A stretch of 64,000 nt of DNA from Larus michahellis (Eukaryota; Chordata; Aves; Charadriiformes; Laridae). Within the stretch, counting starts at the first letter, position 1. Every line of letters begins with the position of its first letter. Location: contig NC_133901.1 in the NCBI RefSeq assembly GCF_964199755.1, forward strand, positions 11,795,556-11,859,555, written 5' to 3'. A model generated the notes under the pieces. The model searched no databases. It saw nothing but the letters and a program-made list of their open reading frames with translations, and was not told the origin of the DNA. The translations under genes were made by a program, and so were the position numbers. Shown here piece after piece: positions 55,310-64,000 of the stretch.

Positions 55310-56225
55310 TTGCCGGCAGGCGGAGGGGTGCTGCGCGTTTTGCTGTTGCATCCGGCAGGGGGGCAGGTGCGGGTGTGGTTGCGGCAGGCGGGCGGGTGTG
55401 AGGGGCTGCGGGCCGTGTGGCAGGGGTGTGGAGGTTTTCTGGAGTGTTGCGCGTGGCATGTTGGGTGCTGTAGGCTTTTGGCGGCGGGCGGAGGGGTGTT
55501 GAGCGTTTTGGTGTTGCGGGTGGGGGGTTGTGTCGGGGGGGCAGGTGCGTGTGTGGTTGCGGCAGGCGGGTGGGTGTGTGGGGCTGCAGGGCACGTGGGA
55601 GGCTTGTGGAGGTTTTTTGGGTTGTTGGGTGCTGTAGGCTTTTGCCGGCAGGCGGGGGGGCGTTGAGTGTTTTGGTGTTGCGAGTGGGGTGTTGCGGCAG
55701 GCGGGTGGGTGTGCGGGGCTGCGGGGCATGTAGCAGGGGTGTGGAGGTCTTTTGGGGTGTTGGGTGCTGTATGATTTTGGCGTCGGGCGGAGCGTCTGGC
55801 GAGCGTTGTGGTGTTGCGAGTGGGGTATTGTGGCAGGCGTCGGGGCAGGTGCGCGTGTTGTTGCGGGAGGAGGGAGGGTGTGTGGGGCTGTAGGGCGTGT
55901 GCGGTGCGTGAGTGTGGTGTAAGTACTTAGTGGTGTTGTGTGTGGGGTGTTGTGTTGTGTGAGGTGCGTGTGTTGTTGGGTGAGGCGTGTGTGTGTGTGT
56001 GTAGGGCAGGGTGCGTGTGGTGAGGGGTGTGTATTTTTTGCGGGGTGTTGCGTGTGGGGTGTTGTTTTGTGTGAGGTGTGTTGTGGGTAGGTGCGTGTGT
56101 TGTGCGTGTGTTTGTGTGTGTGTGTGTGTGGTGTGAGGCGTTGTTGTGGGCGTGGGGGTGTGTGTGAGTGCGGGAGGGCGGTGTGGGCGGTGGGTGTGGA
56201 GAGGGCTGTTGTGGGGCAGAGGGGT

Positions 56226-56345
56226 GCCTACGGCCATACCACCCTGAGAACGCCCGATCTCGTCTGATCTCGGAAGCTAAGCAGGGTCGGGCCCGGTTAG
56301 TACTTGGATGGGAGACCGCCTGGGAATACCGGGTGCTGTAGGCTT
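56226..56345 (+). rRNA. 5S rRNA gene, copy 46 (consensus)
   Basis: The gene is consensus. The unit is M (1,271 bp, spacer 56346-57496). It shares ggaggttgtgtgg with the next M unit, pointing to a local duplication of one unit. Confidence 0.98.
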
Positions 56346-57496
56346 TTGCCGGCGGGCGGAGGGGTGCTGCGCGTTTTGCTGTTGCATCCGGCAGGGGGGC
56401 AGGTGCGGGTGTGGTTGCGGCAGGCGGGTGGGTGTGTGGGGCTGCAGGGCGCGTGGGAGGCTTGTGGAGGTTTTTTGGGCTGTTGTAGGCTTTTGCCGGC
56501 AGGCGGGGGGGCGTTGAGTGTTTTGGTGTTGCGAGTGGGGTGTTGCGGCAGGCGGGTGGGTGTGTGGGGCTGGAGGGCGCGGGGCGTGTGGGAGTGGTGT
56601 GTAAGTATTTTGGGGGGCTGTGTTGGGGCAGGTGCGGGTGTAGTTGCGGCAAGCGGGCGGGTGTGTGGGGCTGCGGGCCGTGTGGCAGGGGTGTGGAGGT
56701 TTTCTGGAGTGTTGCGCGTGGCATGTTGGGTGCTGTAGGCTTTTGGCGGCGGGCGGAGGGGTGTTGAGCGTTTTGGTGTTGCGGGTGGGGGGTTGTGTCG
56801 GGGGGGCAGGTGCGCGTGTGGTTGCGGCAGGCGGGTGGGTGTGTGGGGCTGCAGGGCACGTGGGAGGCTTGTGGAGGTTTTTTGGGTTGTTGGGTGCTGT
56901 AGGCTTTTGCCGGCAGGCGGGGGGGCGTTGAGTGTTTTGGTGTTGCGAGTGGGGTGTTGCGGCAGGCGGGTGGGTGTGCGGGGCTGCGGGGCGTGTAGCA
57001 GGGGTGTGGAGGTCTTTTGGGGTGTTGGGTGCTGTATGATTTTGGCGTCGGGCGGAGCGTCTGGCGAGCGTTGTGGTGTTGCGAGTGGGGTATTGTGGCA
57101 GGCGTCGGGGCAGGTGCGCGTGTTGTTGCGGGAGGAGGGAGGTTGTGTGGGGCTGTAGGGCGTGTGCGGTGCGTGAGTGTGGTGTAAGTACTTAGTGGTG
57201 TTGTGTGTGGGGTGTTGTGTTGTGTGAGGTGCGTGTGTTGTTGGGTGAGGCGTGTGTGTGTGTGTGTGTGTGTAGGGCAGGGTGCGTGTGGTGAGGGGTG
57301 TGTATTTTTTGCGGGGTGTTGCGTGTGGGGTGTTGTTTTGTGTGAGGTGTGTTGTGGGTAGGTGCGTGTGTTGTGCGTGTGTTTGTGTGTGTGTGTGTGT
57401 GGTGTGAGGCGTTGTTGTGGGCGTGGGGGTGTGTGTGAGTGCGGGAGGGCGGTGTGGGCGGTGGGTGTGGAGAGGGCTGTTGTGGGGCAGAGGGGT

Positions 57497-57616
57497 GCCT
57501 ACAGCCATACCACCCTGAGAACGCCTGATCTCGTCTGATCTCGGAAGCTAAGCAGGGTCGGGCCCGGTTAGTACTTGGATGGGAGACCGCCTGGGAATAC
57601 CGGGTGCTGTAGGCTT
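57497..57616 (+). rRNA. 5S rRNA gene, copy 47 (G7A, C30T)
   Basis: Both changes are CpG transitions that keep pairing: A7-U112 replaces G-U, and U30-G47 replaces C-G in helix III. The unit is M (1,267 bp, spacer 57617-58763). Confidence 0.96.
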
Positions 57617-58763
57617 TTGCCGGCGGGCGGAGGGGTGCTGCGCGTTTTGCTGTTGCATCCGGCAGGGGGGCAGGTGCGGGTGTGGTTGCGGCAGGCGGGT
57701 GGGTGTGTGGGGCTGCAGGGCGCGTGGGAGGCTTGTGGAGGTTTTTTGGGCTGTTGTAGGCTTTTGCCGGCAGGCGGGGGGGCGTTGAGTGTTTTGGTGT
57801 TGCGAGTGGGGTGTTGCGGCAGGCGGGTGGGTGTGTGGGGCTGGAGGGCGCGGGGCGTGTGGGAGTGGTGTGTAAGTATTTTGGGGGGCTGTGTTGGGGC
57901 AGGTGCGGGTGTAGTTGCGGCAAGCGGGCGGGTGTGTGGGGCTGCGGGCCGTGTGGCAGGGGTGTGGAGGTTTTCTGGAGTGTTGCGCGTGGCATGTTGG
58001 GTGCTGTAGGCTTTTGGCGGCGGGCGGAGGGGTGTTGAGCGTTTTGGTGTTGCGGGTGGGGGGTTGTGTCGGGGGGGCAGGTGCGCGTGTGGTTGCGGCA
58101 GGCGGGTGGGTGTGTGGGGCTGCAGGGCACGTGGGAGGCTTGTGGAGGTTTTTTGGGTTGTTGGGTGCTGTAGGCTTTTGCCGGCAGGCGGGGGGGCGTT
58201 GAGTGTTTTGGTGTTGCGAGTGGGGTGTTGCGGCAGGCGGGTGGGTGTGCGGGGCTGCGGGGCGTGTAGCAGGGGTGTGGAGGTCTTTTGGGGTGTTGGG
58301 TGCTGTATGATTTTGGCGTCGGGCGGAGCGTCTGGCGAGCGTTGTGGTGTTGCGAGTGGGGTATTGTGGCAGGCGTCGGGGCAGGTGCGCGTGTTGTTGC
58401 GGGAGGAGGGAGGTTGTGTGGGGCTGTAGGGCGTGTGCGGTGCGTGAGTGTGGTGTAAGTACTTAGTGGTGTTGTGTGTGGGGTGTTGTGTTGTGTGAGG
58501 TGCGTGTGTTGTTGGGTGAGGCGTGTGTGTGTGTGTGTGTGTGTAGGGCAGGGTGCGTGTGGTGAGGGGTGTGTATTTTTTGCGGGGTGTTGCGTGTGGG
58601 GTGTTGTTTTGTGTGAGGTGTGTTGTGGGTAGGTGCGTGTGTTGTGCGTGTGTTTGTGTGTGTGTGTGGTGTGAGGCGTTGTTGTGGGCATGGGGGTGTG
58701 TGTGAGTGCGGGAGGGCGGTGTGGGCGGTGGGTGTGGAGAGGGCTGTTGTGGGGCAGAGGGGT

Positions 58764-58883
58764 GCCTACGGCCATACCACCCTGAGAACGCCCGATCTCG
58801 TCTGATCTCGGAAGCTAAGCAGGGTCGGGCCCGGTTAGTACTTGGATGGGAGACCGCCTGAGAATACCGGGTGCTGTAGGCTT
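58764..58883 (+). rRNA. 5S rRNA gene, copy 48 (G98A)
   Basis: It has the same G98A as copy 40. The unit is S2 (1,036 bp, spacer 58884-59799). The spacer has gcatgtagc where copy 40's has gcgtgtagc. Confidence 0.96.
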
Positions 58884-59799
58884 TTGCCGGCGGGCGGAGG
58901 GGTGCTGCGCGTTTTGCTGTTGCGTCCGGCAGGGGGGCAGGTGCGGGTGTGGTTGCGGCAGGCGGGCGGGTGTGAGGGGCTGCGGGCCGTGTGGCAGGGG
59001 TGTGGAGGTTTTCTGGAGTGTTGCGCGTGGCATGTTGGGTGCTGTAGGCTTTTGGCGGCGGGCGGAGGGGTGTTGAGCGTTTTGGTGTTGCGGGTGGGGG
59101 GTTGTGTCGGGGGGGCAGGTGCGTGTGTGGTTGCGGCAGGCGGGTGGGTGTGTGGGGCTGCAGGGCACGTGGGAGGCTTGTGGAGGTTTTTTGGGTTGTT
59201 GGGTGCTGTAGGCTTTTGCCGGCAGGCGGGGGGGCGTTGAGTGTTTTGGTGTTGCGAGTGGGGTGTTGCGGCAGGCGGGTGGGTGTGCGGGGCTGCGGGG
59301 CATGTAGCAGGGGTGTGGAGGTCTTTTGGGGTGTTGGGTGCTGTATGATTTTGGCGTCGGGCGGAGCGTCTGGCGAGCGTTGTGGTGTTGCGAGTGGGGT
59401 ATTGTGGCAGGCGTCGGGGCAGGTGCGCGTGTTGTTGCGGGAGGAGGGAGGGTGTGTGGGGCTGTAGGGCGTGTGCGGTGCGTGAGTGTGGTGTAAGTAC
59501 TTAGTGGTGTTGTGTGTGGGGTGTTGTGTTGTGTGAGGTGCGTGTGTTGTTGGGTGAGGCGTGTGTGTGTGTGTGTAGGGCAGGGTGCGTGTGGTGAGGG
59601 GTGTGTATTTTTTGCGGGGTGTTGCGTGTGGGGTGTTGTTTTGTGTGAGGTGTGTTGTGGGTAGGTGCGTGTGTTGTGCGTGTGTTTGTGTGTGTGTGTG
59701 TGTGGTGTGAGGCGTTGTTGTGGGCGTGGGGGTGTGTGTGAGTGCAGGAGGGCGGTGTGGGCGGTGGGTGTGGAGAGGGCTGTTGTGGGGCAGAGGGGT

Positions 59800-59919
59800 G
59801 CCTACGGCCATACCACCCTGAGAACGCCCGATCTCGTCTGATCTCGGAAGCTAAGCAGGGTCGGGCCCGGTTAGTACTTGGATGGGAGACCGCCTGGGAA
59901 TACCGGGTGCTGTAGGCTT
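59800..59919 (+). rRNA. 5S rRNA gene, copy 49 (consensus)
   Basis: The gene is consensus. The unit is M (1,271 bp, spacer 59920-61070), counterpart of copy 41 including gtgcatgagtg. Confidence 0.98.
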
Positions 59920-61070
59920 TTGCCGGCGGGCGGAGGGGTGCTGCGCGTTTTGCTGTTGCATCCGGCAGGGGGGCAGGTGCGGGTGTGGTTGCGGCAGGCG
60001 GGTGGGTGTGTGGGGCTGCAGGGCGCGTGGGAGGCTTGTGGAGGTTTTTTGGGCTGTTGTAGGCTTTTGCCGGCAGGCGGGGGGGCGTTGAGTGTTTTGG
60101 TGTTGCGAGTGGGGTGTTGCGGCAGGCGGGTGGGTGTGTGGGGCTGGAGGGCGCGGGGCGTGTGGGAGTGGTGTGTAAGTATTTTGGGGGGCTGTGTTGG
60201 GGCAGGTGCGGGTGTAGTTGCGGCAAGCGGGCGGGTGTGTGGGGCTGCGGGCCGTGTGGCAGGGGTGTGGAGGTTTTCTGGAGTGTTGCGCGTGGCATGT
60301 TGGGTGCTGTAGGCTTTTGGCGGCGGGCGGAGGGGTGTTGAGCGTTTTGGTGTTGCGGGTGGGGGGTTGTGTCGGGGGGGCAGGTGCGCGTGTGGTTGCG
60401 GCAGGCGGGTGGGTGTGTGGGGCTGCAGGGCACGTGGGAGGCTTGTGGAGGTTTTTTGGGTTGTTGGGTGCTGTAGGCTTTTGCCGGCAGGCGGGGGGGC
60501 GTTGAGTGTTTTGGTGTTGCGAGTGGGGTGTTGCGGCAGGCGGGTGGGTGTGCGGGGCTGCGGGGCGTGTAGCAGGGGTGTGGAGGTCTTTTGGGGTGTT
60601 GGGTGCTGTATGATTTTGGCGTCGGGCGGAGCGTCTGGCGAGCGTTGTGGTGTTGCGAGTGGGGTATTGTGGCAGGCGTCGGGGCAGGTGCGTGTGTTGT
60701 TGCGGGAGGAGGGAGGGTGTGTGGGGCTGTAGGGCGTGTGCGGTGCATGAGTGTGGTGTAAGTACTTAGTGGTGTTGTGTGTGGGGTGTTGTGTTGTGTG
60801 AGGTGCGTGTGTTGTTGGGTGAGGCGTGTGTGTGTGTGTGTGTGTGTGTAGGGCAGGGTGCGTGTGGTGAGGGGTGTGTATTTTTTGCGGGGTGTTGCGT
60901 GTGGGGTGTTGTTTTGTGTGAGGTGTGTTGTGGGTAGGTGCGTGTGTTGTGCGTGTGTTTGTGTGTGTGTGTGTGGTGTGAGGCGTTGTTGTGGGCGTGG
61001 GGGTGTGTGTGAGTGCGGGAGGGCGGTGTGGGCGGTGGGTGTGGAGAGGGCTGTTGTGGGGCAGAGGGGT

Positions 61071-61190
61071 GCCTACAGCCATACCACCCTGAGAATGCCC
61101 GATCTCGTCTGATCTCGGAAGCTAAGCAGGGTCGGGCCCGGTTAGTACTTGGATGGGAGACCGCCTGGGAATACCGGGTGCTGTAGGCTT
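61071..61190 (+). rRNA. 5S rRNA gene, copy 50 (G7A, C26T)
   Basis: It shares both changes with copy 42 but lacks C2T. The unit is M (1,260 bp, spacer 61191-62330), with the same 7-bp deletion after the terminator and a private gggtgtgtttgcgg. Confidence 0.96.
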
Positions 61191-62330
61191 TTGGCGGAGG
61201 GGTGCTGCGCGTTTTGCTGTTGCATCCGGCAGGGGGGCAGGTGCGGGTGTGTTTGCGGCAGGCGGGTGGGCGTGTGGGGCTGCGGGGCGCGTGGGAGGCT
61301 TGTGGAGGTTTTTTGGGCTGTTGTAGGCTTTTGCCGGCAGGCGGGGGGGTGTTGAGTGTTTTGGTGTTGCGAGTGGGGTGTTGCGGCAGGCGGGTGGGTG
61401 TGTGGGGCTGGAGGGCGCGGGGCGTGTGGGAGTGGTGTGTAAGTATTTTGGGGGGCTGTGTTGGGGCAGGTGCGGGTGTAGTTGCGGCAGGCGGGCGGGT
61501 GTGTGGGGCTGCGGGCCGTGTGGCAGGGGTGTGGAGGTTTTCTGGAGTGTTGCGCGTGGCATGTTGGGTGCTGTAGGCTTTTGGCGGCGGGCGGAGGGGT
61601 GTTGAGCGTTTTGGTGTTGCGGGTGGGGGGTTGTGTCGGGGGGGCAGGTGCGCGTGTGGTTGCGGCAGGCGGGTGGGTGTGTGGGGCTGCAGGGCACGTG
61701 GGAGGCTTGTGGAGGTTTTTTGGGTTGTTGGGTGCTGTAGGCTTTTGCCGGCAGGCGGGGGGGCGTTGAGTGTTTTGGTGTTGCGAGTGGGGTGTTGCGG
61801 CAGGCGGGTGGGTGTGCGGGGCTGCGGGGCGTGTAGCAGGGGTGTGGAGGTCTTTTGGGGTGTTGGGTGCTGTATGATTTTGGCGTCGGGCGGAGCGTCT
61901 GGCGAGCGTTGTGGTGTTGCGAGTGGGGTATTGTGGCAGGCGTCGGGGCAGGTGCGTGTGTTGTTGCGGGAAGAGGGAGGGTGTGTGGGGCTGTAGGGCG
62001 TGTGCGGTGCGTGAGTGTGGTGTAAGTACTTAGTGGTGTTGTGTGTGGGGTGTTGTGTTGTGTGAGGTGCATGTGTTGTTGGGTGAGGCGTGTGTGTGTG
62101 TGTGTGTAGGGCAGGGTGCGTGTGGTGAGGGGTGTGTATTTTTTGCGGGGTGTTGCGTGTGGGGTGTTGTTTTGTGTGAGGTGTGTTGTGGGTAGGTGCG
62201 TGTGTTGTGCGTGTGTTTGTGTGTGTGTGTGTGTGGTGTGAGGCGTTGTTGTGGGCGTGGGGGTGTGTGTGAGTGCGGGAGGGCGGTGTGGGCGGTGGGT
62301 GTGGAGAGGGCTGTTGTGGGGCAGAGGGGT

Positions 62331-62450
62331 GCCTACGGCCATACCACCCTGAGAACGCCCGATCTTGTCTGATCTCGGAAGCTAAGCAGGGTCGGGCCCG
62401 GTTAGTACTTGGATGGGAAACCGCCTGGGAATACCGGGTGCTGTAGGCTT
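62331..62450 (+). rRNA. 5S rRNA gene, copy 51 (C36T, G89A)
   Basis: C36T is a CpG transition in loop C. G89A changes the helix IV loop from GAGA to GAAA, both GNRA tetraloops, but lies within box C. The unit is S2 (1,042 bp, spacer 62451-63372), with a private tctggcgtgttg. Confidence 0.96.
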
Positions 62451-63372
62451 TTGCCGGCGGGCGGAGGGGTGCTGCGCGTTTTGCTGTTGCGTCCGGCAGG
62501 GGGGCAGGTGCGGGTGTGGTTGCGGCAGGCGGGCGGGTGTGAGGGGCTGCGGGCCGTGTGGCAGGGGTGTGGAGGTTTTCTGGCGTGTTGCGCGTGGCAT
62601 GTTGGGTGCTGTAGGCTTTTGGCGGCGGGCGGAGGGGTGTTGAGCGTTTTGGTGTTGCGGGTGGGGGGTTGTGTCGGGGGGGCAGGTGCGTGTGTGGTTG
62701 CGGCAGGCGGGTGGGTGTGTGGGGCTGCAGGGCACGTGGGAGGCTTGTGGAGGTTTTTTGGGTTGTTGGGTGCTGTAGGCTTTTGCCGGCAGGCGGGGGG
62801 GCGTTGAGTGTTTTGGTGTTGCGAGTGGGGTGTTGCGGCAGGCGGGTGGGTGTGCGGGGCTGCGGGGCGTGTAGCAGGGGTGTGGAGGTCTTTTGGGGTG
62901 TTGGGTGCTGTATGATTTTGGCGTCGGGCGGAGCGTCTGGCGAGCGTTGTGGTGTTGCGAGTGGGGTATTGTGGCAGGCGTCGGGGCAGGTGCGCGTGTT
63001 GTTGCGGGAGGAGGGAGGGTGTGTGGGGCTGTAGGGCGTGTGCGGTGCGTGAGTGTGGTGTAAGTACTTAGTGGTGTTGTGTGTGGGGTGTTGTGTTGTG
63101 TGAGGTGCGTGTGTTGTTGGGTGAGGCGTGTGTGTGTGTGTGTGCGTGTAGGGCAGGGTGCGTGTGGTGAGGGGTGTGTATTTTTTGCGGGGTGTTGCGT
63201 GTGGGGTGTTGTTTTGTGTGAGGTGTGTTGTGGGTAGGTGCGTGTGTTGTGCGTGTGTTTGTGTGTGTGTGTGTGTGGTGTGAGGCGTTGTTGTGGGCGT
63301 GGGGGTGTGTGTGAGTGCGGGAGGGCGGTGTGGGCGGTGGGTGTGGAGAGGGCTGTTGTGGGGCAGAGGGGT

Positions 63373-63492
63373 GCCTACGGCCATACCACCCTGAGAACGC
63401 CCGATCTCGTCTGATCTCGGAAGCTAAGCAGGGTCGGGCCCGGTTAGTACTTGGATGGGAGACCGCCTGGGAATACCGGGTGCTGTAGGCTT
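63373..63492 (+). rRNA. 5S rRNA gene, copy 52 (consensus)
   Basis: The gene is consensus and is the last in the window. It is followed by S2-type spacer, unlike its positional counterpart copy 44 (M). The 9,452-bp duplication therefore ends at about this gene. Confidence 0.98.
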
Positions 63493-64000
63493 TTGCCGGC
63501 GGGCGGAGGGGTGCTGCGCGTTTTGCTGTTGCGTCCGGCAGGGGGGCAGGTGCGGGTGTGGTTGCGGCAGGCGGGCGGGTGTGAGGGGCTGCGGGCCGTG
63601 TGGCAGGGGTGTGGAGGTTTTCTGGAGTGTTGCGCGTGGCATGTTGGGTGCTGTAGGCTTTTGGCGGCGGGCGGAGGGGTGTTGAGCGTTTTGGTGTTGC
63701 GGGTGGGGGGTTGTGTCGGGGGGGCAGGTGCGTGTGTGGTTGCGGCAGGCGGGTGGGTGTGTGGGGCTGCAGGGCACGTGGGAGGCTTGTGGAGGTTTTT
63801 TGGGTTGTTGGGTGCTGTAGGCTTTTGCCGGCAGGCGGGGGGGCGTTGAGTGTTTTGGTGTTGCGAGTGGGGTGTTGCGGCAGGCGGGTGGGTGTGCGGG
63901 GCTGCGGGGCGTGTAGCAGGGGTGTGGAGGTCTTTTGGGGTGTTGGGTGCTGTATGATTTTGGCGTCGGGCGGAGCGTCTGGCGAGCGTTGTGGTGTTGC
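63493..64000 (+). repeat. Partial spacer at the right edge
   Basis: This is S2 spacer with exact tails at 63646-63662 and 63810-63826 and a decayed tail at 63945-63961. It is cut off inside subrepeat D. There is no other content. Confidence 0.9.

Larger units (their letters stand above)
1..64000 (+). repeat. 5S rDNA tandem array (52 head-to-tail units plus partial ends)
   Basis: A 120-nt 5S gene recurs 52 times in the same orientation, separated by homologous G+T-rich spacers. Unit order by class is: M S S S S S M S L S L M S L L S L XL M S M S M S M S M S L 1449 L S M M 1168 L M S M S M M S M S M M S M M S S(partial). Neither edge of the array is in the window, so the real array is longer. 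The 5S RNA made here would join the large ribosomal subunit together with RPL5 and RPL11 (family knowledge). The near-identity of units over 64 kb implies recent homogenisation by unequal exchange or conversion. The + strand is rich in G and T and poor in A and C throughout the spacers. Confidence 0.97.

Noticed and set aside
1-64000. CRISPR-like regular repeat and spacer pattern
   Set aside because: The repeats are 120-nt 5S genes with long homologous spacers of vertebrate type. There are no short direct repeats with unique spacers and no cas genes.
1-64000. Transposon or retroelement insertions in the array
   Set aside because: I looked for interruptions of the unit pattern, poly-A tails, target-site duplications and coding frames other than the unit's own. 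All gene-to-gene distances are explained by spacer modules, so no insertion is supported.

Overview
The whole 64-kb window is one tandem array of 5S ribosomal RNA genes. I count 52 complete gene copies, all on the + strand. Each is 120 nt long and is followed by a G+T-rich spacer of roughly 0.9-1.6 kb. I see no protein-coding gene, tRNA, 45S rDNA, transposon or other single-copy DNA. The 5S sequence is vertebrate: it has a conserved box A, intermediate element and box C, and a T4 Pol III terminator. From memory of published 5S sequences, its 5' part (GCCTACGGCCATACC, then AACGCCCG) fits a bird or reptile better than a mammal. I hold the 'sauropsid' assignment only moderately.

Units fall into length classes, measured gene start to gene start. 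Short units (S) are 1,036-1,044 bp. Medium units (M) are 1,260-1,273 bp. Long units (L) are 1,570-1,578 bp. Three units are odd sizes: 1,680, 1,449 and 1,168 bp. The classes are modular: M = S + about 229 bp, L = S + about 127 + 407 bp, 1,449 = S + 407, 1,168 = S + about 127, and 1,680 = M + 407. S units come in two subtypes: S1 reads gtgtgtggggctgcgg about 90 bp after the gene, and S2 reads gtgtgaggggctgcgg.

Every spacer has the same plan. It starts with two to several subrepeats of about 135-170 bp. Each subrepeat opens with a copy of the last 17 nt of the 5S gene plus terminator (gggtgctgtaggctttt). A decayed copy of that tail follows, then a 10-bp palindrome (taagtactta), then a GT-rich block with two GT microsatellites, a T6 tract about 190 bp upstream of the next gene, and a conserved G-rich 5' flank. 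The spacer therefore appears to have been built by repeated duplication of the 3' end of the gene.

Layout: 1-9.3 kb is mostly S units, including a 2,086-bp S1+S2 pair present twice. 9.3-23.2 kb is rich in L units, often as S1+L pairs. 23.2-33.8 kb alternates M and S and holds three consecutive copies of a 2,317-bp M+S2 higher-order repeat. 33.8-45.7 kb holds mixed L units and the odd-size hybrids. 45.7-64 kb alternates M and S and holds two large duplications, with offsets of 8,181 and 9,452 bp.

Thirty-two of the 52 genes are identical to the array consensus. The other 20 carry one to three substitutions, all transitions. Half of the variable sites lie in CpG, and most changes keep the RNA fold. 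No variant touches box A or the intermediate element. The array looks functional, recently homogenised and actively rearranging. The long reading frames on both strands are by-products of the skewed composition, not genes.
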